In this document: positions 33,586 to 41,716 of the stretch, one piece after another | Position numbering within the stretch: the stretch's first letter is position 1 | Layout of the letters: every line of letters begins with the position of its first letter | Assembly (NCBI GenBank): GCA_963751335.1 | Contig: CAVVUB010000009.1 | Location: forward strand, 186,001-250,000 | Length of the DNA stretch: 64,000 bases | Direction of reading: 5' to 3' | Origin: Bog-473 sp963751335 | GTDB lineage: Bacteria; Actinomycetota; Acidimicrobiia; Acidimicrobiales; RAAP-2 | Translations under genes and position numbers: made by a program | The notes under the pieces: model-generated | Told to the model about the DNA's origin: nothing | What the model saw: only the letters and a program-made list of their open reading frames with translations | Database searches by the model: none

Positions 33586-34337
33586 CCGTGTGCCCCTCGC
33601 CGCCCTTCGTCCTGCTGCCCGCGGTCGACGTCGCCGGCGGCCTGGCGATTCGACTTGTGCAAGGCCGAGCAGGCACGGAGACGTCGTACGGCGCAGCGGT
33701 CGAGGCCGCGCTCGCGTGGCAGGAGGGCGGAGCGCAGTGGGTGCACCTCGTCGACCTCGACGCGGCGTTCGGACGCGGCACGAACCATGAGTTGATCTCC
33801 GAGATCGTCGGCCGGCTCGACGTCGCGGTCGAGCTCTCTGGCGGGATTCGCGACGAAGGCTCGCTGGCGGCGGCGCTGGCCACCGGCTGCACCCGGGTCA
33901 ACCTCGGTACTGCCGCGCTCGAACGGCCCGACTGGGTGCGCGCCGCGATCGCTCGCCACGGCGACCAGATTGCGGTCGGGCTCGACGTCCGGGACACGAC
34001 GCTGTCGGCCCGCGGCTGGACCCAGGACGGCGGCGAGCTGTTCGACGTCCTCGCCCGCCTGGATTCCGACGGCTGTGTGCGCTACGTGGTCACCGATATC
34101 CGCCGCGATGGGACTTTGACAGGGCCGAATCTCGACCTCTTGCGCGACGTGTGCGCCGCGACCGACCGACCGGTGATCGCCAGCGGCGGCGTGAGCAGCC
34201 TCGACGACCTCCGTGCGCTCGCCGACCTCGTTCCGGCCGGCGTCGAGGGCGCGATCGTCGGACAGGCGCTCTACGCCGGCGCCTTCACGCTGCCCGAGGC
34301 AATCGCTGCGGTCGGTTCGGCGCACCGGTACGCGTGA
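33582..34337 (+). CDS. priA: HisA / PriA phosphoribosyl isomerase
   Basis: A 251-residue beta/alpha barrel. VLLPAVDVAGGLAIRLVQG has the catalytic Asp at strand 1; VELSGGIRDEGSLAAAL and RVNLGTAALERPDW follow, and YVVTDIRRDGTLTGPNLDLL carries the second Asp. SGGVSSLDDLRAL and GAIVGQALYAG are the phosphate sites. It isomerises ProFAR to PRFAR in histidine synthesis, and in actinobacteria PriA also isomerises PRA in tryptophan synthesis. Here it is not next to hisH or hisF but overlaps the upstream flavoprotein gene by four bases. GTG 33582 or 33588 could be the start. Confidence 0.88.
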   Translation: MTVCPSPPFVLLPAVDVAGGLAIRLVQGRAGTETSYGAAVEAALAWQEGGAQWVHLVDLDAAFGRGTNHELISEIVGRLDVAVELSGGIRDEGSLAAALATGCTRVNLGTAALERPDWVRAAIARHGDQIAVGLDVRDTTLSARGWTQDGGELFDVLARLDSDGCVRYVVTDIRRDGTLTGPNLDLLRDVCAATDRPVIASGGVSSLDDLRALADLVPAGVEGAIVGQALYAGAFTLPEAIAAVGSAHRYA

Positions 34338-34361
34338 GTGGGTTCTCGACCCGGCTACTGG

Positions 34362-35012
34362 TTACTGGCGCAGCGCGGCGTACTCGATGACCCGCGTCAT
34401 CACCACGTCGTCGGATTTGGCCACCGAGCCGCAGTCGAAGGGAGGTTGCGGGTCGTACTCGATCATGAGCTGGGCCGCTTGTGCGGCCGTCCGGTCCACC
34501 AGGAGCTCGGTCAGTCGCAAGGCCATGTCGATGCCGCTCGAGACGCCGGCCGCCGTGATGATGCGCTCGTCGAGATGTTCGATGACGCGTTCGGGCGTGG
34601 CGACGGCGCCGTGGGCCTCGAGGTTGGCGTAACAGGACCAGTGCGTTGTCGCCGTCAATCCGCGCAAAAGGCCCGCGGCCCCCAGCACGAGCGAACCCGT
34701 GCAGACCGACGTGGTGAAGCGGGTCGTGCGGTGGGCGTCGCGCACCCACTGCACCACTCGTTGGTCCTTCTCCAGGGTCCGGGTGCCCACCCCGCCGGGG
34801 AAGACGATGACGTCGGGTGTTGGCAGCTCCTCGAAGGCGGCATCGATCGACAGCCCGAGCATCTCGTTCTCGCTCCGCACCTCGCCAGGTTCGTGACCGA
34901 CGAAGGTGATATCGAAGTGAGGGATGCGCTGGAGCACCTCGTAGGGGCCCACAGCGTCGAGCGCGGTGAACCTCGGAAACAGCGGGATAGAGATCTGCAG
35001 GCGATCGGTCAT
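34362..35012 (-). CDS. DJ-1/PfpI family protein
   Basis: A 216-residue class I glutamine-amidotransferase-fold protein. The nucleophile elbow is TSVCTGSLVLGAAGLL (Cys near residue 104) with the acidic partner VIVFPGGVG. LDAVGPYEVL and the TTHW segment are usual in isonitrile-hydratase-like and GlxA N-domains. The last residues include a Cys-Gly (FDCGSVAKSDD). It may hydrate isonitriles or be a stand-alone sensor domain. It starts four bases before the end of the upstream GlxA-type regulator gene on the same strand, so the two form one operon. Confidence 0.85.
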   Translation of the reverse strand: MTDRLQISIPLFPRFTALDAVGPYEVLQRIPHFDITFVGHEPGEVRSENEMLGLSIDAAFEELPTPDVIVFPGGVGTRTLEKDQRVVQWVRDAHRTTRFTTSVCTGSLVLGAAGLLRGLTATTHWSCYANLEAHGAVATPERVIEHLDERIITAAGVSSGIDMALRLTELLVDRTAAQAAQLMIEYDPQPPFDCGSVAKSDDVVMTRVIEYAALRQ

Positions 35013-36010
35013 GCCGAATTCCTCTCACTCTGGTCGGCGGAACTAGTTCGGAAGCGACGCCGGTAGGCGTCTGGCGCCACGGCGAGGTGGCGTTGGAAGA
35101 CACGGCGCAGCGATTCGGCGCTGCCGAGGCCACATCGGGCGGCCACGACGTCGAGGGTGTCGGTGGTCGTTTCGAGCTCTCGCCGGGCCGCCTCGAGTCG
35201 GATGCGCTCGACGAAGCGACTTGGCGTCTCGCCAACTTCGGCCGTGAAGACCCGGGTGAAGTGGCGGGCGCTCATCGCGGCGGCCGCAGCCAGGGTCGAG
35301 ACCCGGTGGTCACCACCGGGCGCAGATTCGACAAGGTTCTGCACCGCCCGCACGGTCGAGTGTTGAGCCCGGGGCACCCAGACCGGCGACGCGAACTGCG
35401 ATTGACCCCCTGGGCGGTGCAAGAACATGACCAGCCAACGGGCCACGGTCTGGGCCACCTCGACCCCGAGGTCGTCCTGGACGAGAGCGAGGGACAGGTC
35501 GATGCCTGCCGTCACCCCTGCACTGGACCAGTACTTGCCGTCGCGGATGTAGATGGGATCGGCATCAACCGTGAGCTCGGGATAGGTGTCCGCCAGCTGC
35601 TGAGCCCTGGCCCAGTGGGTCGTGACCCTGCGGCCGTCGAAGAATCCGGCGGCGGCGCCGACGAAGGCACCGGAACAGACTGTGGCCACTCGGCGGCAGC
35701 GGGCTGCAGCGGCCTGGAGCCATTCGACGAGTTCTCGGTCGGCCGCCGCCGTCGCGGCCCCGCTGCCACCGGCGATGACGAGTGTGTCGATGCGGTCTTC
35801 GGGGTCGGGGAGCGGCACCGTTCCCAGCAGCAGGCCGCTCTCCGCCCGGAGCGAGGTGCCGGTCCGCGAGGCCAGGGTCACTCGATAACGCAGCGCCTGG
35901 CTGGAGGCGGCCGCCACCCGCCTGGCACCGCAGAAGACCTCATGGGGACCTACGGCGTCGATCGGCTGGAGGCCCTCGAAGGCGACGATCACGACATGGC
36001 ACTCCCGCAT
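35009..36010 (-). CDS. GlxA-type AraC family transcriptional regulator
   Basis: A 333-residue regulator with two parts. Residues 1-190 form a DJ-1/PfpI-like domain (VAFEGLQPIDAVGPHEVF; VATVCSGAFVGAAAGF with the Cys; THWARAQ). The rest is an AraC helix-turn-helix pair: RVSTLAAAAAMSARHFTRVFTAEVGETPSRFVERIRLEAARR and TLDVVAARCGLGSAESLRRVFQRHLAVAPDAYR. Regulators of this kind (GlxA, FtrA) usually activate a neighbouring operon, here probably the DJ-1 gene translated from its 4-base overlap. ATG 36010 is used; GTG 36019 is also possible. A long inverted repeat lies upstream. Confidence 0.88.
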   Translation of the reverse strand: MRECHVVIVAFEGLQPIDAVGPHEVFCGARRVAAASSQALRYRVTLASRTGTSLRAESGLLLGTVPLPDPEDRIDTLVIAGGSGAATAAADRELVEWLQAAAARCRRVATVCSGAFVGAAAGFFDGRRVTTHWARAQQLADTYPELTVDADPIYIRDGKYWSSAGVTAGIDLSLALVQDDLGVEVAQTVARWLVMFLHRPGGQSQFASPVWVPRAQHSTVRAVQNLVESAPGGDHRVSTLAAAAAMSARHFTRVFTAEVGETPSRFVERIRLEAARRELETTTDTLDVVAARCGLGSAESLRRVFQRHLAVAPDAYRRRFRTSSADQSERNSA

Positions 36011-36034
36011 GGAGACCACTTTGGGCGCCCGCTG

Positions 36035-36077
36035 TATATGGCGTCAATGACATGGTTCCCACAGATTCGGCCATATA
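36035..36077. promoter_or_regulatory. Inverted repeat TATATGGC...GCCATATA upstream of the GlxA-type gene
   Basis: Perfect 8-bp arms TATATGGC (36035-36042) and GCCATATA (36070-36077) are separated by 27 bases, centred about 46 bases upstream of the regulator's ATG. The size fits a dimeric AraC-family site or two half-sites. Such AT-rich arms stand out in GC-rich DNA. Confidence 0.45.
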
Positions 36078-36114
36078 GGCAGACGCGGCACTTCAGCTCG
36101 GTAGACGATTCCAA

Positions 36115-36501
36115 TCAGTCCGGGCGAGATCTGCGGGTGCCCCGGGCCCGGACCCACGCCAACAGATCGCCTCCTTCGGCTCGGCACACGGTGCCGGTGA
36201 AGATGTCCTCACGCTCGGTCGAGACGGAGCGCTCGACTTCGGCGAAAAGCGTGTCGCCGATGGATGCCGGCTGCAGGTACTCGACCAAGACCGAGCTGAC
36301 GATCCCAGAGTGCTCGTCATCGTTTGCCGCCGCCGCGACTGCGGCGCCGGCGACGGCGTAGAACACGGCCCCGTGCACGGTCCCGTGGGGGTTGGCGTGC
36401 TGCTCCGTGGTGGTGAGCACGGCCACCGTGTGGCCCGAGCCCCGGCGGGTCACCGCAATGCCGAGGAGCGCTGCGAATTCATCCCTCTTCGGACCGGCCA
36501 T
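36115..36501 (-). CDS. PaaI-type hotdog thioesterase
   Basis: A 128-residue single hotdog-fold protein. HANPHGTVHGAVFYAVAGAAVAAAA is the active-site helix with the HG turn (HGTVHGA), followed by SSVLVEYLQPASIGDTLFAEVER and a last strand ending VCRAEGGDLLAWVRARGTRR. It hydrolyses a small acyl-CoA, perhaps a phenylacetyl-CoA-pathway intermediate, but the substrate is not determined. It lies 23 bases upstream of the reading direction end of the FrhB-like gene, on the same strand. Confidence 0.85.
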   Translation of the reverse strand: MAGPKRDEFAALLGIAVTRRGSGHTVAVLTTTEQHANPHGTVHGAVFYAVAGAAVAAAANDDEHSGIVSSVLVEYLQPASIGDTLFAEVERSVSTEREDIFTGTVCRAEGGDLLAWVRARGTRRSRPD

Positions 36502-36523
36502 CGGGTTCGGTGGTCAGATCGGA

Positions 36524-37649
36524 TCAGGTCGGGGCGGGGAGCCGCCCTGGCATGGGCACGGCAGTGGCCGGCCAGCGCTTCCGGCTGACCCGGCTGAGCC
36601 GGTGCATCAGCTCCACCGCGCCGGGATCGTCCTCGATCGGGCGCACCTCGACCACGCCGGCCGCCTCCATGTCGTTGAAGAGGGCCTCGCCCTTCTCGGT
36701 CCGCAGGAGCGTCAGGGTCCAGTCGCCGAAGGCGCCGATGCCACCGGTCGAGATGTCGGCATGCTCGGCGGCGAAGTCCGGGCAGGCCTTGCAGCCCTCA
36801 CGGGTCCAGGCGTGAGCCTCCTTCAACGGGACCTCGTGGTAGCTGCCGTCGCGCATCCAGACCTGGAAGACGCCCTTGATGTTCATCTTGAGGATGTCGG
36901 CCCGCTGCAGGCCGTACTTGGCTTCGAAGAGCTCCGGGAAGATGGCGTCGTCGAAGGTCTTCGAGCACAGCAATCCGATCGACAGGGCGAGGCGCCGGGC
37001 GACCTTGCCGGCCTTGCGGGCCTGCATGACACCGGGCGCGGAGGCCTGGCAGCCCATGCCGACCAGGGCGATACGCTCCGCTCCGCCCTCGAGGGCCTCG
37101 GCGTAGGCCATCGGGTTGGCCGAGTATGTGTAGCGGGATCCACCCGTGGCCAGCACGTCCGCCTTGGAGCGGGCCACGGTCGGCACCGCCTTCCAGGTCG
37201 ACCCGTCGCCCTCGAGACCCGACACCAGGGCGGCATCGATGACGTCGTGCTCGAAGGCCCAGATGAGCAGACGCGGAGACCAGGCCACCATCCTGGCCGG
37301 CACCCGCCACCTCCGCGTCAGCCGCCCGGGCCAGCACGGTGCGCCGGGAGATACCCGAGACCTCCTCGTCGGTGCGCGGGCGGCCGAAGAGATGATTCTC
37401 GATGTCGGGCTCCCAAGTGCGGAAGCGGGGGCAGGCCCGGGTGCACAGGGTGCAGCCCTTCTGCCCGTGGGTGCAGTTGTCCGGCCCACCGTCGGCATCG
37501 ACGTGGAACGGCCGGTACACGCCGTCGGAGTCGTTGTAGCCGAGCACGTCGTAGGGGCAGGCGATCACGCAGGCGGAGCAACCGGTGCAGAGGCCGGACG
37601 TGACGACTTCGGTGAACAGTTCTGCCCATTGGGGCTTCTCGGGTGGCAC
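36524..37649 (-). CDS. Coenzyme F420 hydrogenase/dehydrogenase beta-subunit family protein (frameshift near 37275)
   Basis: About 375 codons over two frames. The N-terminus carries a 2x[4Fe-4S] ferredoxin: LCTGCSACVIACPYDVLGY and a second cysteine set ending GCTLCTRACPRF. One extra base near 37275, after QDGGLVSA, changes frame to LLIWAFEHDVIDAALVSG and then the FrhB core (MGCQASAPGVMQARKAGK, IGLLCSKTFDD, EGCKACPDFAAEHADISTGGIGAFGDWT). FrhB-type proteins bind FAD and F420 or analogous cofactors. GTG 37649 is used. A single indel in an otherwise intact gene suggests sequence error. It is divergent from the Fpg/Nei gene. Confidence 0.8.
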
Positions 37650-37703
37650 CTCGCCACCATATTCGGCCCGGCCGGGTACCCCACGTTCCGGTACCGTGCG
37701 CCG

Positions 37704-38498
37704 ATGCCCGAGATCCTCGAAGTCGAGCGCTACCGGGTCTTCGCCCAGAAGGCGCTCCAGCGCCCGATCACCAAGGTCTGGATGGTCGACGCCCGCTACG
37801 GACGAGGTGGCACGACGCCCCAACGCCTGCGTGCCGCCCTGGTGGGCCGGTGCTTCACGGCAGCGCGGCGCCGGGGCAAGCTGATGCTGCTCGACACCGA
37901 CGGCCCCACCCTCGGCGTCCGCTTCGGCATGACCGGGGGCCTGGCTCTGGACGGGCAGGAGGCGCTCGACCGCCTCCTCTACGGTCCCGGGGTGTTCGGG
38001 GACCAGTGGGTCCGGGCCCGCATCTTCTTCGAGGACAAGGGCGCCCTCCTCTTCCACGACCCCCGTCGCTTCGGCTCGCTCGAGCTCTCACCCGACGAGA
38101 GCAAGCTGGGTCCCGACGCACTGACCGTGACCCGGACCGAGCTGGCGACCGCCCTCTGGGTGCCGCCGGGCCGGGCGACACCCGCCGCGCCGCTCAAGGC
38201 GCGCCTGATGGATCAGCACCGTCTGGCCGGCATCGGCAACCTGCTGGCCGACGAGATCCTCTGGCGGGCGGGCCTGGACCCGCAGCGCAGAAGCGCCCTC
38301 AGCGACGAGGAGCTCGCCCATCTGCACAAGATGCTGCGGGCCACTCTTCGCCAGATGGGGCGCCGGGGTGGATCGCATATGGGCGAACTTCAGGAGGAGC
38401 GCCACACAGGGGGACGCTGCCCCCGCGACGGGACCGAGCTGGCCCACGCCACCGTGGGAGGCCGCACGACTTACTGGTGTCCCCTCCACCAGCACTGA
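37704..38498 (+). CDS. Fpg/Nei family DNA glycosylase
   Basis: A 264-residue base-excision-repair protein. After Met the chain reads PEILEVERYR, giving the catalytic Pro2 and Glu3. MLLDTDGPTLGVRFGMTGGL and LFHDPRRFGSLEL follow. The H2TH element is LAGIGNLLADEILWRAGLDPQ. The C-terminal zinc finger is altered: CPRDGTEL and YWCPLHQ leave only one Cys in each pair, with Asp and His in the other positions. It may still bind zinc by mixed ligands or be a zincless type. ATG 37704 is 54 bases from the divergent FrhB start. Confidence 0.88.
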   Translation: MPEILEVERYRVFAQKALQRPITKVWMVDARYGRGGTTPQRLRAALVGRCFTAARRRGKLMLLDTDGPTLGVRFGMTGGLALDGQEALDRLLYGPGVFGDQWVRARIFFEDKGALLFHDPRRFGSLELSPDESKLGPDALTVTRTELATALWVPPGRATPAAPLKARLMDQHRLAGIGNLLADEILWRAGLDPQRRSALSDEELAHLHKMLRATLRQMGRRGGSHMGELQEERHTGGRCPRDGTELAHATVGGRTTYWCPLHQH

Positions 38499-38545
38499 TC
38501 CACCGGTGCTGAGCGCGACGGCTCAGGTCAGCCGGGTAGGCGGGT

Positions 38546-39637
38546 TCATCGGATCCGGTGTCGGATCCACCACGCGCACCCGCCGGCCAGAAGGGCAGCC
38601 AGGACCACGAAGAGCGCGGTCTCCATCGTCTGGAAGGTCCAGAAGCGATTGGCCGGCTGATAGGTCACCAACAGGCGGTAGTGGGCCGAGACCCGGTCGA
38701 TGCACTGGTTGAAGACCTGCTGCGACTGCTGGGTCGGGCCCAGCACCGAGCCGTGCCCGGCGAAGGGTCCGCGACCGACCGTGGTCTTCTGGAATCCCCC
38801 AGACGGCCCCACGCCCAAGTTGGGGCACAGCGCCTTGATGACGGCACCGGTGGGCGACTGACCGGCCGCGTTGGCGACGGTGGCGCTCGAGACCAGCGCG
38901 TTGGGCAGGTTCGGTGCGTTGGCCACCACCGAGAAGGGCGCCCCCGGCACCGACGCCTCGAACCCGACCCCGGCCTGGCCGAGAGGAATCGATGTGGTGA
39001 CCGGGCTCATGAAATGTGGCCGGATCCATTCGGCCACGGCGACGCGGACTGCAATGAACCCGACCAGGGTGAGCGCCATGGCCGGCAGGGTCCGGCGCAC
39101 CAGGAGGCCGAGTGTGGCCGCCAGAGCGAAGGCGAAGAGGGCGTACCCGGCCGGCACGAAACCGTGCAACCCGAAGCTGGCCGGGCTGAAACGGTTCTGA
39201 TTCACCTTGTCGAGCGGACTGAACCACCAGGTGGACATGAGGCTCAGGCCGCCGGCGACGACGACGGAGGCCAGACCGACCAAGCCCAACTTCACCAGCA
39301 GCCAGCGCACCCGAGTCACGCTCTGGGTCCAGGCCAGCCGGAAGGTACCCGTCTCGATCTCGCGGGCGATGAGCGGCGCGCCCCAGAACATGCCCAGGAG
39401 GACGGGGACCAGCAGGACCAGCGTGTTCAGCGCGATCTGCAGCCCGGCGAAGATGCCGGTGACGGGGTAGTTGCACGAAGGGCCCTGCCCACCCCCAGCC
39501 CGGCAGGCGGCCAGCTCCGTGTCGTAGACGTTCACGAGGTGCGGGCCGGTCAGGGCGAGCACCACGGCGACGATGACGAGGCCGGCTGCAGCGACGAGGG
39601 CCTGGGGTCGGAACTGGCGCCACGAGAAGACGATCAT
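38546..39637 (-). CDS. ABC-2-like transporter permease
   Basis: A 363-residue membrane protein with about six helices: near residues 12-32, 65-85, 105-130, 150-175, 180-200, and 335-355 (ALFVVLAALLAGGCAWWIRH). A large extracytoplasmic segment of ~120 residues between the last two helices contains a pair of cysteines. ATG 39637 overlaps the upstream ATPase stop by four bases. It is the membrane half of a small exporter (YtrB/YtrC or antibiotic-resistance class) under a GntR/YtrA regulator. Substrate unknown. Confidence 0.8.
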   Translation of the reverse strand: MIVFSWRQFRPQALVAAAGLVIVAVVLALTGPHLVNVYDTELAACRAGGGQGPSCNYPVTGIFAGLQIALNTLVLLVPVLLGMFWGAPLIAREIETGTFRLAWTQSVTRVRWLLVKLGLVGLASVVVAGGLSLMSTWWFSPLDKVNQNRFSPASFGLHGFVPAGYALFAFALAATLGLLVRRTLPAMALTLVGFIAVRVAVAEWIRPHFMSPVTTSIPLGQAGVGFEASVPGAPFSVVANAPNLPNALVSSATVANAAGQSPTGAVIKALCPNLGVGPSGGFQKTTVGRGPFAGHGSVLGPTQQSQQVFNQCIDRVSAHYRLLVTYQPANRFWTFQTMETALFVVLAALLAGGCAWWIRHRIR

Positions 39638-40560
39638 CGGGCCACGTCCAGTGTGGTCACCGTCGCGCCGGACCCACCGCGCTGCCGTTTGCGGGTACCG
39701 CTCCCGGCTTGGCCCATGTAGGCCAGGACGACGTCCTCGAGGCTGAGGTTCTCGACCGTCCACGTCGGGTCCAGCACGGGCCCGTCGCGGCGCACGAGCA
39801 ACGTGCTCTGCCGGTCGGTGTGACGCTCCTCAATGACGTGCAAGTCCTTCGGGAGCCGCGCCGTGTCGTGCAACGGTCCGCTCAGGCGATGGTGCGTCGT
39901 CAGGAGCTCGTCGACCTCGCCGGCCACCTGGACCCGCGACGACACGAGGACGACGAGGTAGTCGCACACGCGCTCGAGGTCGGCCACCAGGTGCGACGAG
40001 AGGAGCACGCTCACGCCGTGCTCGACCACCACCTCCATCAGGCTTTGGAGGAATTCGCGCCGGGCCAGCGGGTCGAGGCTGGCCACCGGTTCGTCGAGGA
40101 CGAGGAACTCGGGCCGTTTGGCCACCGCTAACGTGAGCGCGAGTTGGGCCCGCTGGCCGCCCGAGAGGGTGCCGGCCCGCTGCCCAAGGTCCAGGTCCAG
40201 CTCGTCGATGCGCCGGCGGGCCAACGCGTCGTCCCATTGGGGGTTCATGTGGGCGCCCATGGCCAGGTGGTCCTCCACGCTGAGCCGGGCGTACGTCGGT
40301 GTGTCCTGGGCCACGAAGCCGACGCGGGCCAGCTGGGCCGGGTCGTCGGACGGTTGTTGCCCCAACACCTCGATGCTGCCCGCACTGGGCGCGAGCAGGC
40401 CCACCGCGAGGTGCAACAGGGTGGTCTTGCCGGCGCCGTTCGGACCGACCAGGCCGACGACGTGGCCGGCCGGGATGTCGAGATCGCACTGGTCGAGGGC
40501 CCAGCGTCGGCCGTAGCGCTTGCCCAGGCGCTGCGCGTTCAGGACCGCAGGCGCGTTCAC
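39634..40560 (-). CDS. ABC transporter ATP-binding protein
   Basis: A 308-residue ATPase. Walker A VVGLVGPNGAGKTTLLHL is near residue 37, the Q-loop is GFVAQDTP, the signature LSGGQRAQLALTLAV near residue 137, and Walker B FLVLDEPVASLD with the H-loop SSHLVADLE. The C-terminal ~90 residues are an accessory segment (LLTTHHRLSGPLHDTARL) and a basic tail. The start GTG 40560 overlaps the GntR stop by four bases; the upstream extension to 40656 lies in the GntR gene. It pairs with the permease downstream. Confidence 0.92.
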   Translation of the reverse strand: MNAPAVLNAQRLGKRYGRRWALDQCDLDIPAGHVVGLVGPNGAGKTTLLHLAVGLLAPSAGSIEVLGQQPSDDPAQLARVGFVAQDTPTYARLSVEDHLAMGAHMNPQWDDALARRRIDELDLDLGQRAGTLSGGQRAQLALTLAVAKRPEFLVLDEPVASLDPLARREFLQSLMEVVVEHGVSVLLSSHLVADLERVCDYLVVLVSSRVQVAGEVDELLTTHHRLSGPLHDTARLPKDLHVIEERHTDRQSTLLVRRDGPVLDPTWTVENLSLEDVVLAYMGQAGSGTRKRQRGGSGATVTTLDVAR

Positions 40561-40970
40561 GCTATGTCTTCCTGAGCCTCGGACCGAAAGGAATCGCGAA
40601 AGAGCGCCTCGATGCTCTCGTCGTCGAGTCCGGCCCGACGGGCCTTGGCGATCCAACTCCGCAGGGCAAGGCGCAGTGGACCGTGGGCGGCGATCGACGC
40701 GCCCCCGAGCGAGGCCGTGATGAAGGTCCCCACCCCTGGTCGAGCCGCGGCGAGGCCCTCGTGCTCGAGCTCCCGATAGGCCTTCAGCACCGTGTTGGGG
40801 TTGATGGCCAGCTGCGCCACCACCTCCTTGACGGTGGGCAGTTGGTCGCCTTCCTCCAGCAGGCCGAGGCGCAATGCCTGGCGGACCTGGTGGACGATCT
40901 GCAGATAGGGGGACACGCCGGAGCGGCTGTCCAGGTGGAACTCGATCACGAGGTAGCGGACCTCATTCAT
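40557..40970 (-). CDS. GntR family regulator of the ABC operon (YtrA type)
   Basis: A 137-residue winged helix protein. SPYLQIVHQVRQALRLGLLEEGDQLPTVKEVVAQLAINPNTVLKAYRELEHEGLAAARPGVGTFIT is the complete YtrA-type DNA-binding domain. The short C-terminal helices are an effector-less dimer tail. The first gene of a three-gene operon with 4-base overlaps, it most likely represses the ABC genes and itself. Its ATG overlaps a palindrome (40969-40984), and no Shine-Dalgarno sequence is seen upstream, so a leaderless mRNA is likely. Confidence 0.9.
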   Translation of the reverse strand: MNEVRYLVIEFHLDSRSGVSPYLQIVHQVRQALRLGLLEEGDQLPTVKEVVAQLAINPNTVLKAYRELEHEGLAAARPGVGTFITASLGGASIAAHGPLRLALRSWIAKARRAGLDDESIEALFRDSFRSEAQEDIA

Positions 40971-40984
40971 CTAGGGAACTAGAT
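40969..40984. promoter_or_regulatory. Operator-like palindrome ATCTAG-GGAA-CTAGAT on the GntR start codon
   Basis: A perfect inverted repeat with 6-bp arms and a 4-bp spacer. It overlaps the ATG of the GntR gene by two bases. Just upstream is the AT-rich stretch TACATATTTATC on the coding strand, a plausible -10 region. A bound regulator would cover the transcription start. Confidence 0.6.
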
Positions 40985-41024
40985 AAATATGTACCTCGCG
41001 AACCCGTCTGTCAAGGAGGGGGCT

Positions 41025-41702
41025 TCAATGCGTCAGGTTGGGCAGGCCCTTGGCGATCAGGTCGACGCCGAAGATCAAGAAGAGCACCGCCATCACGGCG
41101 GCGTTGTTCGCGGTGAGCCACGTCTTGGCCGAGTCGAGCGCGTCCTTCGCCTTGGCTCCGCCGAACACGGCATAGGCGACCGGCACGGCGATCGAGAGGC
41201 TGGCGACGACCACGAAGACGGCAGTGGAGACGATGGCCTCGGACGTGCTCAGTCCGAGCTGGGCCAGACCGGTGGCCGAGCCCAGAGTGAGCAACAAGTT
41301 CTTCGGGTTCACCGCGGCCAGGACCACCGCCAGGCCGAAGGCCTTGGCCGGCGACATGCGGTCCACGGTCGCCATCCATTTCGGCATCTCGGGTTCGGCG
41401 CCGGGGGCGGGTCGCTTGCGCCAGTTGCGCAGGGCAAGCATGACCAGCCCGGCACCGAGGACGATCTTGCCCCACGACACCGTGTCGTCCGCCGTCGTGC
41501 TGGTGGCCACGTTGCCGTCATGGGCCAGCACATAGACGACCGTGCTCAGCGCGGCCAGGGACAGGATCCACCCGGCCAGGAAGGCGGTGCCGTTCACCCG
41601 GGCCCGGGCCGAGAACAGCATCAAGATGACGGCGATGATCGGGATGGGGCTGATGGCTACGCCGACCGCCCAGGTGAGGACCTCGCCGATTCCTTGTCCC
41701 AT
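41025..41702 (-). CDS. GAP family (Sap, sulfolipid-addressing-like) membrane protein
   Basis: A 225-residue protein with about six helices. Residues 10-30 are AVGVAISPIPIIAVILMLFS, the family's conserved ISPxPIIAVIxMLxS segment, followed by NGTAFLAGWILSLAALSTVVY. AVNPKNLLLTLGSATGLAQ and AVMAVLFLIFGVDLIAKGLPNL are typical of the GAP family. In mycobacteria Sap helps export sulfolipid and GAP helps export glycopeptidolipids. Its role here is not known. It runs on the same strand as the ABC operon's regulator but its end lies 41 bases from that gene. Confidence 0.8.
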   Translation of the reverse strand: MGQGIGEVLTWAVGVAISPIPIIAVILMLFSARARVNGTAFLAGWILSLAALSTVVYVLAHDGNVATSTTADDTVSWGKIVLGAGLVMLALRNWRKRPAPGAEPEMPKWMATVDRMSPAKAFGLAVVLAAVNPKNLLLTLGSATGLAQLGLSTSEAIVSTAVFVVVASLSIAVPVAYAVFGGAKAKDALDSAKTWLTANNAAVMAVLFLIFGVDLIAKGLPNLTH

Positions 41703-41716
41703 GTGGCCCTATTGAG

